From positions 1 through 20,398 of the forward strand of contig CAMEWU010000011.1 in NCBI GenBank assembly GCA_945946715.1: a stretch of DNA of 20,398 nt. Direction: 5' to 3'. The position numbers and the translations under genes are program-made. The stretch is from an uncultured Clostridium sp. (GTDB taxonomy: Bacteria > Bacillota > Clostridia > Lachnospirales > Lachnospiraceae). Positions 1 to 8,373 of this stretch are shown in pieces (position 1 is the stretch's first letter; every line of letters starts with the position of its first letter). The notes beneath the pieces are model-generated. The model saw nothing but the letters and a program-made list of their open reading frames with translations. It searched no databases and was not told where the DNA came from.

Positions 1-7
1 ATTCTGT

Positions 8-15
8 CTTCCTTT
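8..15 (-). promoter_or_regulatory. Ribosome binding site for a gene beyond the left edge
   Basis: Immediately after the TAG stop of the ECF S component (16-18) the minus strand reads AAAGGAAG, a good Shine-Dalgarno sequence, and the window ends about 7 bases later. A start codon at or just beyond the left edge would be correctly spaced. This implies a co-transcribed downstream gene that cannot be seen. Confidence 0.45.
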
Positions 16-606
16 CTATTTCTTTTCACACACCAGTCCGGCTTTATTCAAAATCTTTTCCAAAGGAACAATCAGAATCAGTACCGGGATGGCTGCCAAA
101 ACCACCTGTAAAATATTACCCGGGAAGGAAGCAAGTGGTTCTACCAGATTATGATAAAAGATAGCTTCGAAGACATAATATCCTGCCAGCTTTATTAACA
201 ATGCAGCTCCAACAGCCAGTACTTTCCAGCCAAAACCGGATTTCTTCTCTACAATCAGTCCTACTACAAATCCCATAAGACCGCAGGTAATAAACGTACA
301 TGGTGCATAGATTACCCAACTGGACATAATATCAAAAATTGCCATACCAAAAGCACCTGCAAAGAAGCCGGTCCGCTTTCCATACAACATAGCAGCTAAA
401 AGCAGCGGGATATTTCCCATATGAATTAAACCACCGTAACCAAATGGCAGTTTAACATTAACAGCATAAGTAAATACTAAGGTCAGTGCTATAAACAAGC
501 CTGTTACAGTAATTATTTTCACATTCTCCTTTACTGACTGTTTATGCGTTGTACCAGCAGTTACCTGCTCTGTTAAATCCTGATTTGTTATTGTCTTATC
601 ACTCAT
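16..606 (-). CDS. ECF transporter S component (substrate-binding membrane subunit)
   Basis: Predicted substrate-capture subunit of an energy-coupling factor (ECF) vitamin importer in the cytoplasmic membrane. It would share the EcfA/A'/T module with other S components. The 196-residue protein has a polar N-terminal tail (1-30) and about six hydrophobic segments. The stretch YGGLIHMGNIPLLLAAMLYG (57-76), followed by an FAGAFGMAIFD segment and an APCTFITCGLMGF segment, is typical of the riboflavin-transporter-like S family (PF07155/COG4720). Substrate cannot be assigned: that family also includes predicted transporters of other vitamins or precursors. I chose the ATG at 604-606 because AAGAGGT lies 7 bases upstream; an in-frame start 21 codons earlier has no such site and a non-membrane-like extension. 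The gene follows the antiporter after a 155-base structured leader. A further ribosome binding site just past its stop suggests a partner gene outside the window. Confidence 0.85.
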   Translation of the reverse strand: MSDKTITNQDLTEQVTAGTTHKQSVKENVKIITVTGLFIALTLVFTYAVNVKLPFGYGGLIHMGNIPLLLAAMLYGKRTGFFAGAFGMAIFDIMSSWVIYAPCTFITCGLMGFVVGLIVEKKSGFGWKVLAVGAALLIKLAGYYVFEAIFYHNLVEPLASFPGNILQVVLAAIPVLILIVPLEKILNKAGLVCEKK

Positions 607-761
607 TTTCAAAACCTCTTTCCATAATAGAATTTGGAATCCAGAAACCCGTCGGTTCCTGTTTGTCACATGTCACATTCATCCTGTGGCATAGTCTACT
701 ATGGATGTGGCTCGATTAAAATAGCCAGTTTTGAACTTTTTTATGGTACCAGATTTTCCCA
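607..761 (-). promoter_or_regulatory. Structured 5' leader before the ECF S-component gene (riboswitch-like, class unassigned)
   Basis: This 155-base gap is the longest in the window and carries several hairpins in the mRNA sense. CAUAGUAGACUAUG (690-703) folds on itself and is flanked by CAUCC/GGAUG (703-707 with 680-684), leaving GCCACA (685-690) as a bulge. CAGGAACC-GACG-GGUUUCUG (642-661) forms an 8-bp stem with one G-U pair. AAAAU and AUUUU further upstream can close a larger domain. GUGGGAAA (755-762) overlaps the antiporter stop codon. No stem followed by a U-run is present, so control, if any, would be translational. GGGAAA near the 5' end and GCCACA near the 3' end loosely recall conserved strands of cobalamin-family riboswitches, but the expected central motifs are not clear. 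TPP, FMN, preQ1, folate and ZTP aptamers were compared from memory and do not fit. Confidence 0.4.
614..620 (-). promoter_or_regulatory. Ribosome binding site deciding the ECF S-component start
   Basis: AAGAGGT (minus strand) sits 7 bases before the ATG at 604-606. It supports this start over the in-frame upstream start at 667-669. It also lies at the end of the structured leader, directly after a possible UUCC/GGAA stem, so pairing there could affect translation. Confidence 0.7.
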
Positions 762-1781
762 CTAAAATACATAACACCGCAAAATAGCAAATGCCATGTA
801 TGCTGCATATAAACAAATATAAATAATACCTTCTGCTCGGCTTACTTTCTTACCGGTGGCACTGAAAATCAGCATCAAAACAGTTACCACAATTAGAATC
901 GCCGTATCCGTAATACTTTCAACCACTCCTGAACCGGTCAAAGTAATCGGTGAGAGTACAGACGACATACCCAAAATAAATAATATATTGAACAGACAAG
1001 AGCCAACTGCATTTCCCAGTGCCAGACCACTTTCTCCCTTACGGGATGCTACAATCGAGGTCACAAGCTCCGGCAGAGAGGTTCCCAAAGCCACAATCGT
1101 CAAGCCTACCAGCATTGGACTCATTCCAAATGACAGAGCTATCCGCTGCGCATTATCAACAACCAAATCGCCGCCCCAGACGATGGCAATTAAGCCTCCC
1201 AGAATAAATAGGATAATCATTGGCACTGTCAGTTTCTTTTCTTCTTTTTCAGCACTGTCATCCGTGTTTGTCTTCCGTTTTTCCAAAGCAGAGCGAACGA
1301 CACATATTAAGTAAATAATAAGTGCCACCAAGAGTATAGCACCCTCTAACCGACCTAACTTGCCGTCCAGAAGGAAAATCAACAAGCATACCGTTGCACC
1401 AATATTTACAGGCATATCCCGCTTTAGTATCTCCATATCTGTTGCAAATGCCTTGATTGCTGCACATACGCCAATTACCATTAACAGATTGAATAAATTG
1501 GAACCAATCACATTACTGATTGCAATTTCATTACTGCCACTCAAACCCGCTGTAATACTGACTGCTGCCTCCGGTGCACTGGTACCCATGGCAACGATGG
1601 TAAGTCCGATTACCACTGACGGAACCTTTAGAAGCTTTGCCACCGCAGAAGCACCATCCACAAAGAAATCGGCTCCTTTTATCAATAGCACAAATCCTAT
1701 AACCAGATACACATACACCAGAACCGGCACCCGTTCCGGCAGAGTCATAATTGAATTCCATCCATTTAAAATCGCTTCCAT
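762..1781 (-). CDS. Calcium/sodium (cation/proton) antiporter, CaxA/YrbG type
   Basis: Integral membrane cation exchanger of the CaCA superfamily, probably expelling Ca2+ in exchange for Na+ or H+. The 339-residue protein shows the family's internal duplication. The first alpha repeat contains VIGLTIVAMGTSAPE and IGSNLFNLL; the second contains LVGLTIVALGTSLPE and VGSCLFNIL. The acidic residue of each GTSxPE is the expected ion ligand. About ten hydrophobic segments are present, with a charged cytosolic loop in the middle (rich in K/E/D, around residues 165-185). Length is normal for the family. The ATG at 1779-1781 has AAAGGTG 13 bases upstream, which is far; an internal ATG 11 codons on (MTLPERV) with GGATGG upstream is an alternative. 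It begins 39 bases after the large VWA gene, with no terminator seen between them, so co-transcription with that operon is likely. Ion specificity is inferred from family only. Confidence 0.9.
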   Translation of the reverse strand: MEAILNGWNSIMTLPERVPVLVYVYLVIGFVLLIKGADFFVDGASAVAKLLKVPSVVIGLTIVAMGTSAPEAAVSITAGLSGSNEIAISNVIGSNLFNLLMVIGVCAAIKAFATDMEILKRDMPVNIGATVCLLIFLLDGKLGRLEGAILLVALIIYLICVVRSALEKRKTNTDDSAEKEEKKLTVPMIILFILGGLIAIVWGGDLVVDNAQRIALSFGMSPMLVGLTIVALGTSLPELVTSIVASRKGESGLALGNAVGSCLFNILFILGMSSVLSPITLTGSGVVESITDTAILIVVTVLMLIFSATGKKVSRAEGIIYICLYAAYMAFAILRCYVF

Positions 1782-1820
1782 ATTCCGCTTTGTACACCTT
1801 TCTTTTTCCGTTATTTCTGT

Positions 1821-4622
1821 TTACCACTGACGGTCTTCTTTTTTACGAAGCAGTTCTTCCATATCCAGCTCTTGTTGGACTTCTTCCTTTGGCTTTTTCT
1901 TAGCTTTTGCAGTCCGCTTACTTGTTTTCACCTTTTTCACTGTTTCTTTCTTCTTTTTTTGCTGTTTTTCCTGAACAACAGTCTCATCAGTTGTTTCATC
2001 TAATGATTGTATCTGTTTTTTCTCATTCCGTCTATCCTTATTTTTCAATCTCTTAAAAAATGATACTATCCAATCCAGATAATCAATATTCATCCGACGT
2101 GCCAGAATGTCCAACATAAACAAAAGAACTGCTATAATCATGAGTGGCATAGACAAACTGGTTCTTGCCCGGACATTTTCCAGTTTTCCTGCAAATACAT
2201 CATCATCATAAGTGACAAATTGACCATTTACCTGTCCAACAAAGGCATCCAGTCCATCTGCCACCAGGTCAAACCGGTATTCCGGAGAGTACTGCATGGC
2301 AGCAGCTGTTATCATACTGCTTTGTAATTCTTCTCCATTTCTGTTTTGCAGACTAATCGTATAGATGCCTATATCATCCATAGACATATTTGCTTCATAT
2401 TTACCTGGTGCAACCGGATCCAAGGTGATTTCCTGGGTATTTCCATCTGTATCCGTACATACCGCTTTTACATTGGTCTCCTGACTGTATTCCTTGGTGG
2501 TATAAGTAATAACTGCCGAATTACCTTCCTGTACTACCTCCAGTGTATCTCCATCTATATTTGTATTGGAAACTACATAATTCAACATATTATCCCATAG
2601 TTGTACATAGTTTTCCCAATTTGCCCAGTTTCCAGTCCACTGATTGGTAGCATCTGTATTCCATGCTATGGTTCTTCCCAAACCATATTGCCAGGTTGAC
2701 AGAATCGGGTCACCCTGGTCCGATTGCAGAATAACCGTCGCCTGTGGCTTTGCTGATGAGCCAATATACCCCAGCAGGGTAGGAACTCCGTCATTCATCA
2801 GTCCTTCAATTATTTCAGACTGACTGGTAATAACCGGTGTAAATTCCTCATTAATGATATATGTTTTTCCGGATAAGATGATTTCTTGTGCGAAAATCTT
2901 CGGAATCCCACTGTTAATATCCGTATAATAGTATCGTCCGCCACACTGGTCAGCTAAACTCTGCAACAACCGTTGATCAGATTCCGGTCCTACCGCTACT
3001 GTAGACAATGTAATACCGCTATCATTAATTTTATTAATTACTTCGCTATACTGATCATAATAATCCTGTCCATCTGTTAACAGAATGATATGTTTTACCT
3101 GGCAATGGGATTGCTGTAACTGGGTTGCCGCCTCATTCAGTGCCGGATAAATACTGGTTCCTCCACCAAAATCAATGGTTGCAATACTGTTATTTACAGA
3201 CTGACGATTGGAAAGTTGCTGAATGGGTACTACCCAACTATAAGAATCATCAAATGCCAGTACACCAATCTGATCCGTATCTTTTAAGGTATTTACCCCC
3301 TCTAATGCAGCCTCCTTTGCCAAATCCAGACAGGTTGCACCTGAACCACCATCTGCAGTGGTTGTCATACTTCCGGAATGATCAATTACCATTACAATTG
3401 CCATATCCGGTACATCCCGTTCTCCTTCCAGAAACATATTAACCGGTAATACAGTTTCCAAAGAGGTATCCTGATATCCACCCATGGCAAAACTGTCATC
3501 ACCACCGGTACAAATTAATCCACCTGCATAATCCCGTACATAGCTTTCTAAAATATCTAAAAAGCCCGGATGAAGATCTCTTGCATTTACATTTACCATA
3601 ACAACTGCTTTATACTGAATCAGGTTTGCCATTTCTACCGGAGCTCCGGTTGGTGTAATCCTATCATATTCAACACCACAGCTCTGAATAATAGATGCTA
3701 ATGCACTTCCCTCTCCCGGCGTTCCTTCTATTAAAAGAATTTTAGGCTCTGACTCTACCTGTGTAAATGCACAATATTCATTGTTCATGCTCATGGTGTC
3801 ATTCACAGGCTCTACCATAACCCGGTAATCCTGGGTTCCGTTACTTTCTCCAACATCCTGAAATACAAACTGATTTTGTCCGGCAGTCAGATTCACCGTA
3901 GACTGCCCCTTTAAGGTTCTTCCGGAATACAGACTTACTACAGCCTGTGTGGAAACATTACTTTCAATAGTAACCTTTACATTAAATGTATCACCAACAT
4001 GTACATATTCCGGCAGTTCCAGATTACTGACATAAACCTCTTCCCCCATGTTCTGCTCCAGCTTAATCACCTTCACATCCACATCCTGTGCAGTAACCGC
4101 ACCTGCCATTTTTTCTATACTTCCGGCATTTTCCAATCCATCTGTTATTAATACCAGTCGTTTTGCCGTATCCTCCGGAAAAATCGTTAATGCAGTTGAA
4201 ACCGCCTTTTCCAGATTCGTTGCCGTACTCACCGGTGCAGATGTCACTTCTGAAAAAATCTTTTTCTCTGTTACAAACTGATCCACCAATACATTATCAC
4301 CAAATACCACAACACCAGCCTGATTTCTTTTTGGCATATGATCAATACTGTCCCGGATATAGGTTTCCATTTCTTCCAGGTTCTTCTCATTACTGTCCGA
4401 CATATCTACCAGAAAAATGGTAGTAACCTTTCTGGTTGTAATCTTAAAACTCAGTCCACATAATGTCAGAATCAGCAATACTGCAATAATGCCTCTCAAT
4501 ACCAGATATTTTATTTTTCTTTCCCGATTCTGCATACGGATGAACCTACCGGATATCACTAATCCGGCAATTACCAACGGTATCAGTAGCAGCCACCAGG
4601 GATTACTCATCTCGATACTCAT
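1821..4622 (-). CDS. Large membrane protein with two VWA domains and a GATase1-like domain
   Basis: 933-residue membrane-anchored protein of the VWA family found beside MoxR ATPases; function unknown. Two N-terminal membrane segments (about 8-25 and 38-57) are separated by a basic loop. First VWA domain: MIDAS DMSDS at 73-77 and TDG at 160-162. A class-I glutamine-amidotransferase-like domain spans about 293-395 and contains CTGGDDSFAMGGY; this is a non-catalytic-looking version. Second VWA domain: DHSGS at 414-418, T489 and TDG at 516-518. A beta-rich region follows, then a third membrane segment (about 824-842), then a strongly lysine-rich tail to the end. By the positive-inside rule residues 58-823 face outward and the tail is cytosolic. 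I start at ATG 4620-4622 because GGAGG lies 5 bases upstream; a start 15 codons earlier would overlap the previous gene and adds a non-membrane peptide. It is the last gene of the tight operon. Confidence 0.88.
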   Translation of the reverse strand: MSIEMSNPWWLLLIPLVIAGLVISGRFIRMQNRERKIKYLVLRGIIAVLLILTLCGLSFKITTRKVTTIFLVDMSDSNEKNLEEMETYIRDSIDHMPKRNQAGVVVFGDNVLVDQFVTEKKIFSEVTSAPVSTATNLEKAVSTALTIFPEDTAKRLVLITDGLENAGSIEKMAGAVTAQDVDVKVIKLEQNMGEEVYVSNLELPEYVHVGDTFNVKVTIESNVSTQAVVSLYSGRTLKGQSTVNLTAGQNQFVFQDVGESNGTQDYRVMVEPVNDTMSMNNEYCAFTQVESEPKILLIEGTPGEGSALASIIQSCGVEYDRITPTGAPVEMANLIQYKAVVMVNVNARDLHPGFLDILESYVRDYAGGLICTGGDDSFAMGGYQDTSLETVLPVNMFLEGERDVPDMAIVMVIDHSGSMTTTADGGSGATCLDLAKEAALEGVNTLKDTDQIGVLAFDDSYSWVVPIQQLSNRQSVNNSIATIDFGGGTSIYPALNEAATQLQQSHCQVKHIILLTDGQDYYDQYSEVINKINDSGITLSTVAVGPESDQRLLQSLADQCGGRYYYTDINSGIPKIFAQEIILSGKTYIINEEFTPVITSQSEIIEGLMNDGVPTLLGYIGSSAKPQATVILQSDQGDPILSTWQYGLGRTIAWNTDATNQWTGNWANWENYVQLWDNMLNYVVSNTNIDGDTLEVVQEGNSAVITYTTKEYSQETNVKAVCTDTDGNTQEITLDPVAPGKYEANMSMDDIGIYTISLQNRNGEELQSSMITAAAMQYSPEYRFDLVADGLDAFVGQVNGQFVTYDDDVFAGKLENVRARTSLSMPLMIIAVLLFMLDILARRMNIDYLDWIVSFFKRLKNKDRRNEKKQIQSLDETTDETVVQEKQQKKKKETVKKVKTSKRTAKAKKKPKEEVQQELDMEELLRKKEDRQW

Positions 4623-4627
4623 GATTG

Positions 4628-4632
4628 CCTCC
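4628..4632 (-). promoter_or_regulatory. Ribosome binding site deciding the start of the double-VWA gene
   Basis: GGAGG on the minus strand, 5 bases before the ATG at 4620-4622, in the 17-base gap after the stop of the upstream VWA gene. With this start the protein begins MSIEMSNPWW and runs straight into its first membrane segment, as expected for the family. Confidence 0.75.
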
Positions 4633-4639
4633 ACTTCTG

Positions 4640-6463
4640 TTAATGCTGGCGTACATATACAAACCATTCTACCGCAAGTGCCAGCAATGCTAACAGAATC
4701 ATTAGATTTCGTAAATCTCTGCCACCAGTGAGATTCTTCTCATCTTCTCCTATGGTTTCATGCTCTTGTGCTTCCTCACCATTCTGATGGGACTCTTCTT
4801 CTACAGGAAACCGTACAACGAATTGTTCCTGTCGTTCTTCTCCATCCACAGTCTGGGATACGGTATAAACACCTGCCCGCCCGGTATCTGTGTAAGCATT
4901 GGTCGCAACCGCTGCAGGCAAAACCGTTGTCGTACCCTGAGGAGATTGTACAACAATATCCGAACCATTCAGATTGCCATTAAACACAATCTTTTCTCCT
5001 GTTTCATAATACTCTTCCCCAGCCATTCCACTTACCATCATATAATCCATCAAATTAGAAATCAGAATTGGGAACTCTGCTTGTAGTGCTAAATCAGAAT
5101 GATGGATATCAAATCCCAAAACAGCAATTCTTCTTCCATTGTTTTCACCGAAATATCCGGCACATCCGTCCCCACTACTGATAAAACTATCTGCCCAGAT
5201 TGGACGTTCATATTCCGCAGCTTCTGAAACGCCAAAGGAAAAATCCGAAACATATTTTGTTATTTCCGTATCCATAAATACAAGATTTACATTTGTTAAC
5301 GTATCCTGAATCGTTACATCTCCACCTGCCGGCGGCTGAAAACAAATCACATTACCCTGCTCCGGTAATGTCTCAGGCATCATTCCATCAAATATATACA
5401 AATCGAATTTTTCACTATTATTAACTGCTGATAGCTGATTTGTTTTATACAAATCTACCCAGGAAACATTTACCACTGCTTTTTCCAAAAACATATTATC
5501 TTCTGTAACCAAAAGCACCCGTTTCTGCGTATCGTCATTCAACGTAGCATACGCCTTATTATCAGCCTGCAAATCATCTTTATTATTAATCTCTGCTGTC
5601 AGAACCCGTCCATTAAAGTCAACCTGTTCAAAATAAACCACCTGAGAACTTGCTGCCGGAACCTGAACGCTCTGCACCATAAGCAAAACATCGTCACCAT
5701 ACAGATTGATATCTGTTGTTACATCTTCTGATGTACCGTTCGTAATCTTACCTATTACAGTCAAAGATGGTGTTCCTGTTTCATCATATTCCATACCATA
5801 ACTGATATAATCCATGGAAAGATTATTATAATCTGTATACAAATTTATAACTTGCGCTTCCAGATTGCCCAGTTCCACAGGAGAATCCGTAAAGAATACT
5901 GCCTCATACTGTTCCCATTGATTTGCCATAGACTGCACTACACTGACTGCTGCTCCTGCATCACCACTCATGTCTGTAAGAGTCAGATTTCGAAGTGCTT
6001 TTTTCAGTTCTGACTTGTCTGTAACATTGGTTTTGATAATACCGGTTTCCTGATTTGCTGTCAGTATTGTTACCTGTGCGGTTTCACTTAACGAATCTAC
6101 ATAATTACATGCCCGTTCTACTGCTTCCTCCATACGGGTTCGTTCCTCATTATATTGAATCCCCATGCTGGCACTGGTATCCAAAACAATAACCACATTA
6201 TCATACTTTCTGCCGCCATGCTTTAAATACGGAGCCATCAATGCCAGAATCAAAAGCAGCACAGTTAGAATCTGCAAAAACATTAACAAATTCTTTTTCA
6301 ACTTCTCCCAAGGAGTAGTTGCCTCTATGTTATTAAATATTTCCCTCCATAACATACTGGAAGAAAACGGATATTCCCTGGCCTTCTGCTTCAACATATA
6401 CAATAAAATAATTGCCGGTATCAGCAATAGAAAAACCAGAGGCCACCAATTTGTTATTGTCAT
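4640..6463 (-). CDS. BatA-type membrane protein with VWA domain
   Basis: 607-residue protein of the BatA/VWA family associated with MoxR ATPases; exact role unknown. The N-terminal domain (1-83) has two membrane helices and the BatA signature, with NWWPLVFLLLIPAIILLYML at 5-24 and PFSSSMLW at 32-39. The VWA domain follows, with a complete MIDAS start DTSAS at 95-99, and then an immunoglobulin-like region. Around 314-470 lies a GATase1-like region (RVLLVTEDN, FDLYIFDG, RRIAVLGFD). A single membrane helix lies at about 587-603, very near the C-terminus. The bulk of the protein is predicted outside the membrane. Start: ATG 6461-6463 has GGGAG 7 bases upstream and places the BatA helix at the N-terminus; an earlier in-frame ATG 21 codons upstream would overlap the DUF58 gene. 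Gap to the DUF58 gene is 32 bases and to the next VWA gene 17 bases. Confidence 0.88.
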   Translation of the reverse strand: MTITNWWPLVFLLLIPAIILLYMLKQKAREYPFSSSMLWREIFNNIEATTPWEKLKKNLLMFLQILTVLLLILALMAPYLKHGGRKYDNVVIVLDTSASMGIQYNEERTRMEEAVERACNYVDSLSETAQVTILTANQETGIIKTNVTDKSELKKALRNLTLTDMSGDAGAAVSVVQSMANQWEQYEAVFFTDSPVELGNLEAQVINLYTDYNNLSMDYISYGMEYDETGTPSLTVIGKITNGTSEDVTTDINLYGDDVLLMVQSVQVPAASSQVVYFEQVDFNGRVLTAEINNKDDLQADNKAYATLNDDTQKRVLLVTEDNMFLEKAVVNVSWVDLYKTNQLSAVNNSEKFDLYIFDGMMPETLPEQGNVICFQPPAGGDVTIQDTLTNVNLVFMDTEITKYVSDFSFGVSEAAEYERPIWADSFISSGDGCAGYFGENNGRRIAVLGFDIHHSDLALQAEFPILISNLMDYMMVSGMAGEEYYETGEKIVFNGNLNGSDIVVQSPQGTTTVLPAAVATNAYTDTGRAGVYTVSQTVDGEERQEQFVVRFPVEEESHQNGEEAQEHETIGEDEKNLTGGRDLRNLMILLALLALAVEWFVYVRQH

Positions 6464-6470
6464 AATTTGT

Positions 6471-6475
6471 CTCCC
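6471..6475 (-). promoter_or_regulatory. Ribosome binding site deciding the start of the BatA-type gene
   Basis: GGGAG on the minus strand, 7 bases before ATG 6461-6463 and within the 32-base gap after the DUF58 stop codon. It favours the shorter protein, which starts MTITNWWPL. Confidence 0.7.
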
Positions 6476-6495
6476 ATATCCTGTCGTATTCCATG

Positions 6496-7377
6496 TCACT
6501 TTTGGATAATCATACCCTGATTGCATACATGATCAAATAAAAATTTCTCTAGCGGTTCATCTGCTATCATCTGAATATACGTCATTTCATATTTACGAGC
6601 CAGCAGGCGCAGCTTGTCCTGCATCTCCTGCAATGCACGATTATACTGTTCGATGGCTGCCCGGTTCAGCGTTAACCGCACCTCTTCCCCTGTTTCCATA
6701 TCCAACAGGTTCACCATACCATCGCCTTCAATAGAAATCTCCTGCCTTGCCAGCACTTGAATCAAAATTACCTGCTGTTTTTTATAACGTAGGTACTTTA
6801 CAGCTTCCTCAATTCCTTTATCATCCAAAAAATCACTGATTACAATAGAAATACCGCTGCCTTGGAACCGTCGTGCCATAATCGCCTGATTCAGGTTGGT
6901 TTTCCCTTGGAATTCAATCTTCTCTAATTCTTTTGCAATCTGCTGAAAAGCCTGTTTTCCGGCCTTACCCTTACCTTGGGATAAAGAATCTTCCTGCATC
7001 TCACTTACATAGACCCTGTCCAGATTATTCAACACCAGATATGCAATTGCTCCTGCAAGCTGACAGGCAATTCTGGACTTTTTAGGTTCACCAAAATCCA
7101 TAGATGCAGAGGTATCTATAAATATCTGAAAAATGCCTTCTTTCTCTTCCATAAACCGTTTGATATACAGTTTATCCAGACGGCCATAGGCTCCCCAGTC
7201 AATTCTACGGATATCATCTCCGGGAATATATTCCCGGTAATCAGAAAATTCAACTGAAGTTCCTTTTGCATTCGACTTTCTTCCTCCGCCCATACCATAT
7301 GTCATACGGGTATTCATTGCAATGGCAAGATTATTCAATTTTGCAAAAAATTCCTGGTCAAACAACTTCTCGCCCAT
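6496..7377 (-). CDS. DUF58 domain protein (cytosolic, VWA-like MIDAS)
   Basis: 293-residue member of the DUF58 family (PF01882/COG1721), almost always encoded next to a MoxR ATPase. It probably works as a partner or adaptor of that ATPase; the biochemical role of the family is not settled. The family core is plain: VEFSDYREYIPGDDIRRIDW at 42-61, then KLYIKRFMEE (69-78), leading into a VWA-like fold with the intact metal site start DTSAS at 88-92. No membrane segment is present, unlike longer DUF58 proteins with two N-terminal helices, so this form should be cytosolic. GGGAG lies 8 bases before the ATG and abuts the stop codon of moxR; the 10-base gap suggests translational coupling. Next in the operon is the BatA-type protein, giving the usual MoxR > DUF58 > VWA order. 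Confidence 0.92.
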   Translation of the reverse strand: MGEKLFDQEFFAKLNNLAIAMNTRMTYGMGGGRKSNAKGTSVEFSDYREYIPGDDIRRIDWGAYGRLDKLYIKRFMEEKEGIFQIFIDTSASMDFGEPKKSRIACQLAGAIAYLVLNNLDRVYVSEMQEDSLSQGKGKAGKQAFQQIAKELEKIEFQGKTNLNQAIMARRFQGSGISIVISDFLDDKGIEEAVKYLRYKKQQVILIQVLARQEISIEGDGMVNLLDMETGEEVRLTLNRAAIEQYNRALQEMQDKLRLLARKYEMTYIQMIADEPLEKFLFDHVCNQGMIIQK

Positions 7378-7387
7378 TTATTTCTCC

Positions 7388-8359
7388 CTACTGCTGAATC
7401 AGTTGTGCAATTATTTTATCCGGTGTCATATTATCAGAAAGAGCTTCAAAATTACAAATAATACGGTGACGCAATACCGGAAATGCTACATACTGTATAT
7501 CCTCAAAGGAAACATTAAACCGGTTCTCCATGAGGGCTCTTGCCTTTGCTGTTTTAATAATTGCCTGAGCTGCACGGGGACTGGCACCATTTGCAATATA
7601 CTTCTTTGTAATATCCGGCACATCTTTCATCTCCGGATGGGTATTATATACCAGATTCATAGCATAGTCCATTACAGGTTCTGCAATCGGCATATCATAA
7701 ATGATCTGACGAATCCGCAGAATATCCTCAGCGGTCATCACCGGTGATAATACTGTCTCCTTCTGATTAACCGTTAAATTCACAATTTCCTTTAACTCAT
7801 CTTTAGAAGGGAACCGTACATTCAGCTTAAATAGAAAACGATCCAATTGTGCTTCCGGCAACGGATAGGTACCTTCATTTTCAATTGGATTCTGAGTTGC
7901 CAGTACCATGAACGGCTTCGGCATAAGATAGGTCTGTTTACCAACTGTTACCGTCTTTTCCTGCATGGCCTCCAACAATGCTGACTGGGTCTTTGGCGTA
8001 GCCCGGTTAATCTCATCTGCCAATACAATATTAGAAAAAATAGGGCCTGCCTCAAACTGGAATTTATTCTGTCCATCTTCCTTAACAATCAAATTCGTAC
8101 CTGTTACATCTGCAGGCATCAAATCAGGCGTAAACTGGATCCTGGAAAATGCCAAGTTCATACTTCGTGCCACTGCCTTAACCATCTGGGTCTTTCCTAC
8201 ACCCGGAACACCCTCCAGCAGAACATTTCCATCTGTTAAAATTGCTATTATCATCTGACGGATAATTGCTTTTTGCCCTATAATGGACTTTCCGATTTCT
8301 GCTTCACATCGCAAAATCTGGTCAATGACCTGCTTCATTTCCTGTTCATTCTGAATCAT
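7388..8359 (-). CDS. MoxR-family AAA+ ATPase
   Basis: 323-residue AAA+ ATPase of the MoxR family (AAA_3), a cytosolic, probably hexameric chaperone-like enzyme thought to remodel or mature partners carrying VWA domains. Walker A EGVPGVGKT at 49-57, Walker B VLADEINRA at 112-120 with D115 and E116, sensor-1 ATQNP at 154-158, the LDRF arginine at 174, and sensor-2 region GASPRAAQAI in the C-terminal lid. MPADVTGTNL (81-90) and AMQEKTVTVG (131-140) are also characteristic of the family. Length is normal. AAGGAG lies 7 bases upstream of the ATG. It sits between the repeat-containing membrane protein (14-base gap) and the DUF58 gene (10-base gap). The three VWA/DUF58 proteins downstream are its likely clients, by family analogy. 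Confidence 0.95.
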   Translation of the reverse strand: MIQNEQEMKQVIDQILRCEAEIGKSIIGQKAIIRQMIIAILTDGNVLLEGVPGVGKTQMVKAVARSMNLAFSRIQFTPDLMPADVTGTNLIVKEDGQNKFQFEAGPIFSNIVLADEINRATPKTQSALLEAMQEKTVTVGKQTYLMPKPFMVLATQNPIENEGTYPLPEAQLDRFLFKLNVRFPSKDELKEIVNLTVNQKETVLSPVMTAEDILRIRQIIYDMPIAEPVMDYAMNLVYNTHPEMKDVPDITKKYIANGASPRAAQAIIKTAKARALMENRFNVSFEDIQYVAFPVLRHRIICNFEALSDNMTPDKIIAQLIQQ

Positions 8360-8373
8360 ATGTCTTCTCCTTA

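Noticed and set aside
642..661. Intrinsic terminator after the antiporter gene
   Set aside because: The 8-bp hairpin is not followed by a U-run; the next bases are mixed and lead to the ECF ribosome binding site.
607..669. Extended N-terminus for the ECF S component starting at 667-669
   Set aside because: The extra 21 residues lie in the structured leader, have no ribosome binding site and do not resemble the family, whereas the ATG at 604-606 has AAGAGGT at proper distance.
856..1830. Plus-strand open frames opposite the antiporter gene
   Set aside because: They are mirror frames of a hydrophobic-protein gene. No start signals or recognisable domains are present, while the minus-strand antiporter has both complete alpha repeats.
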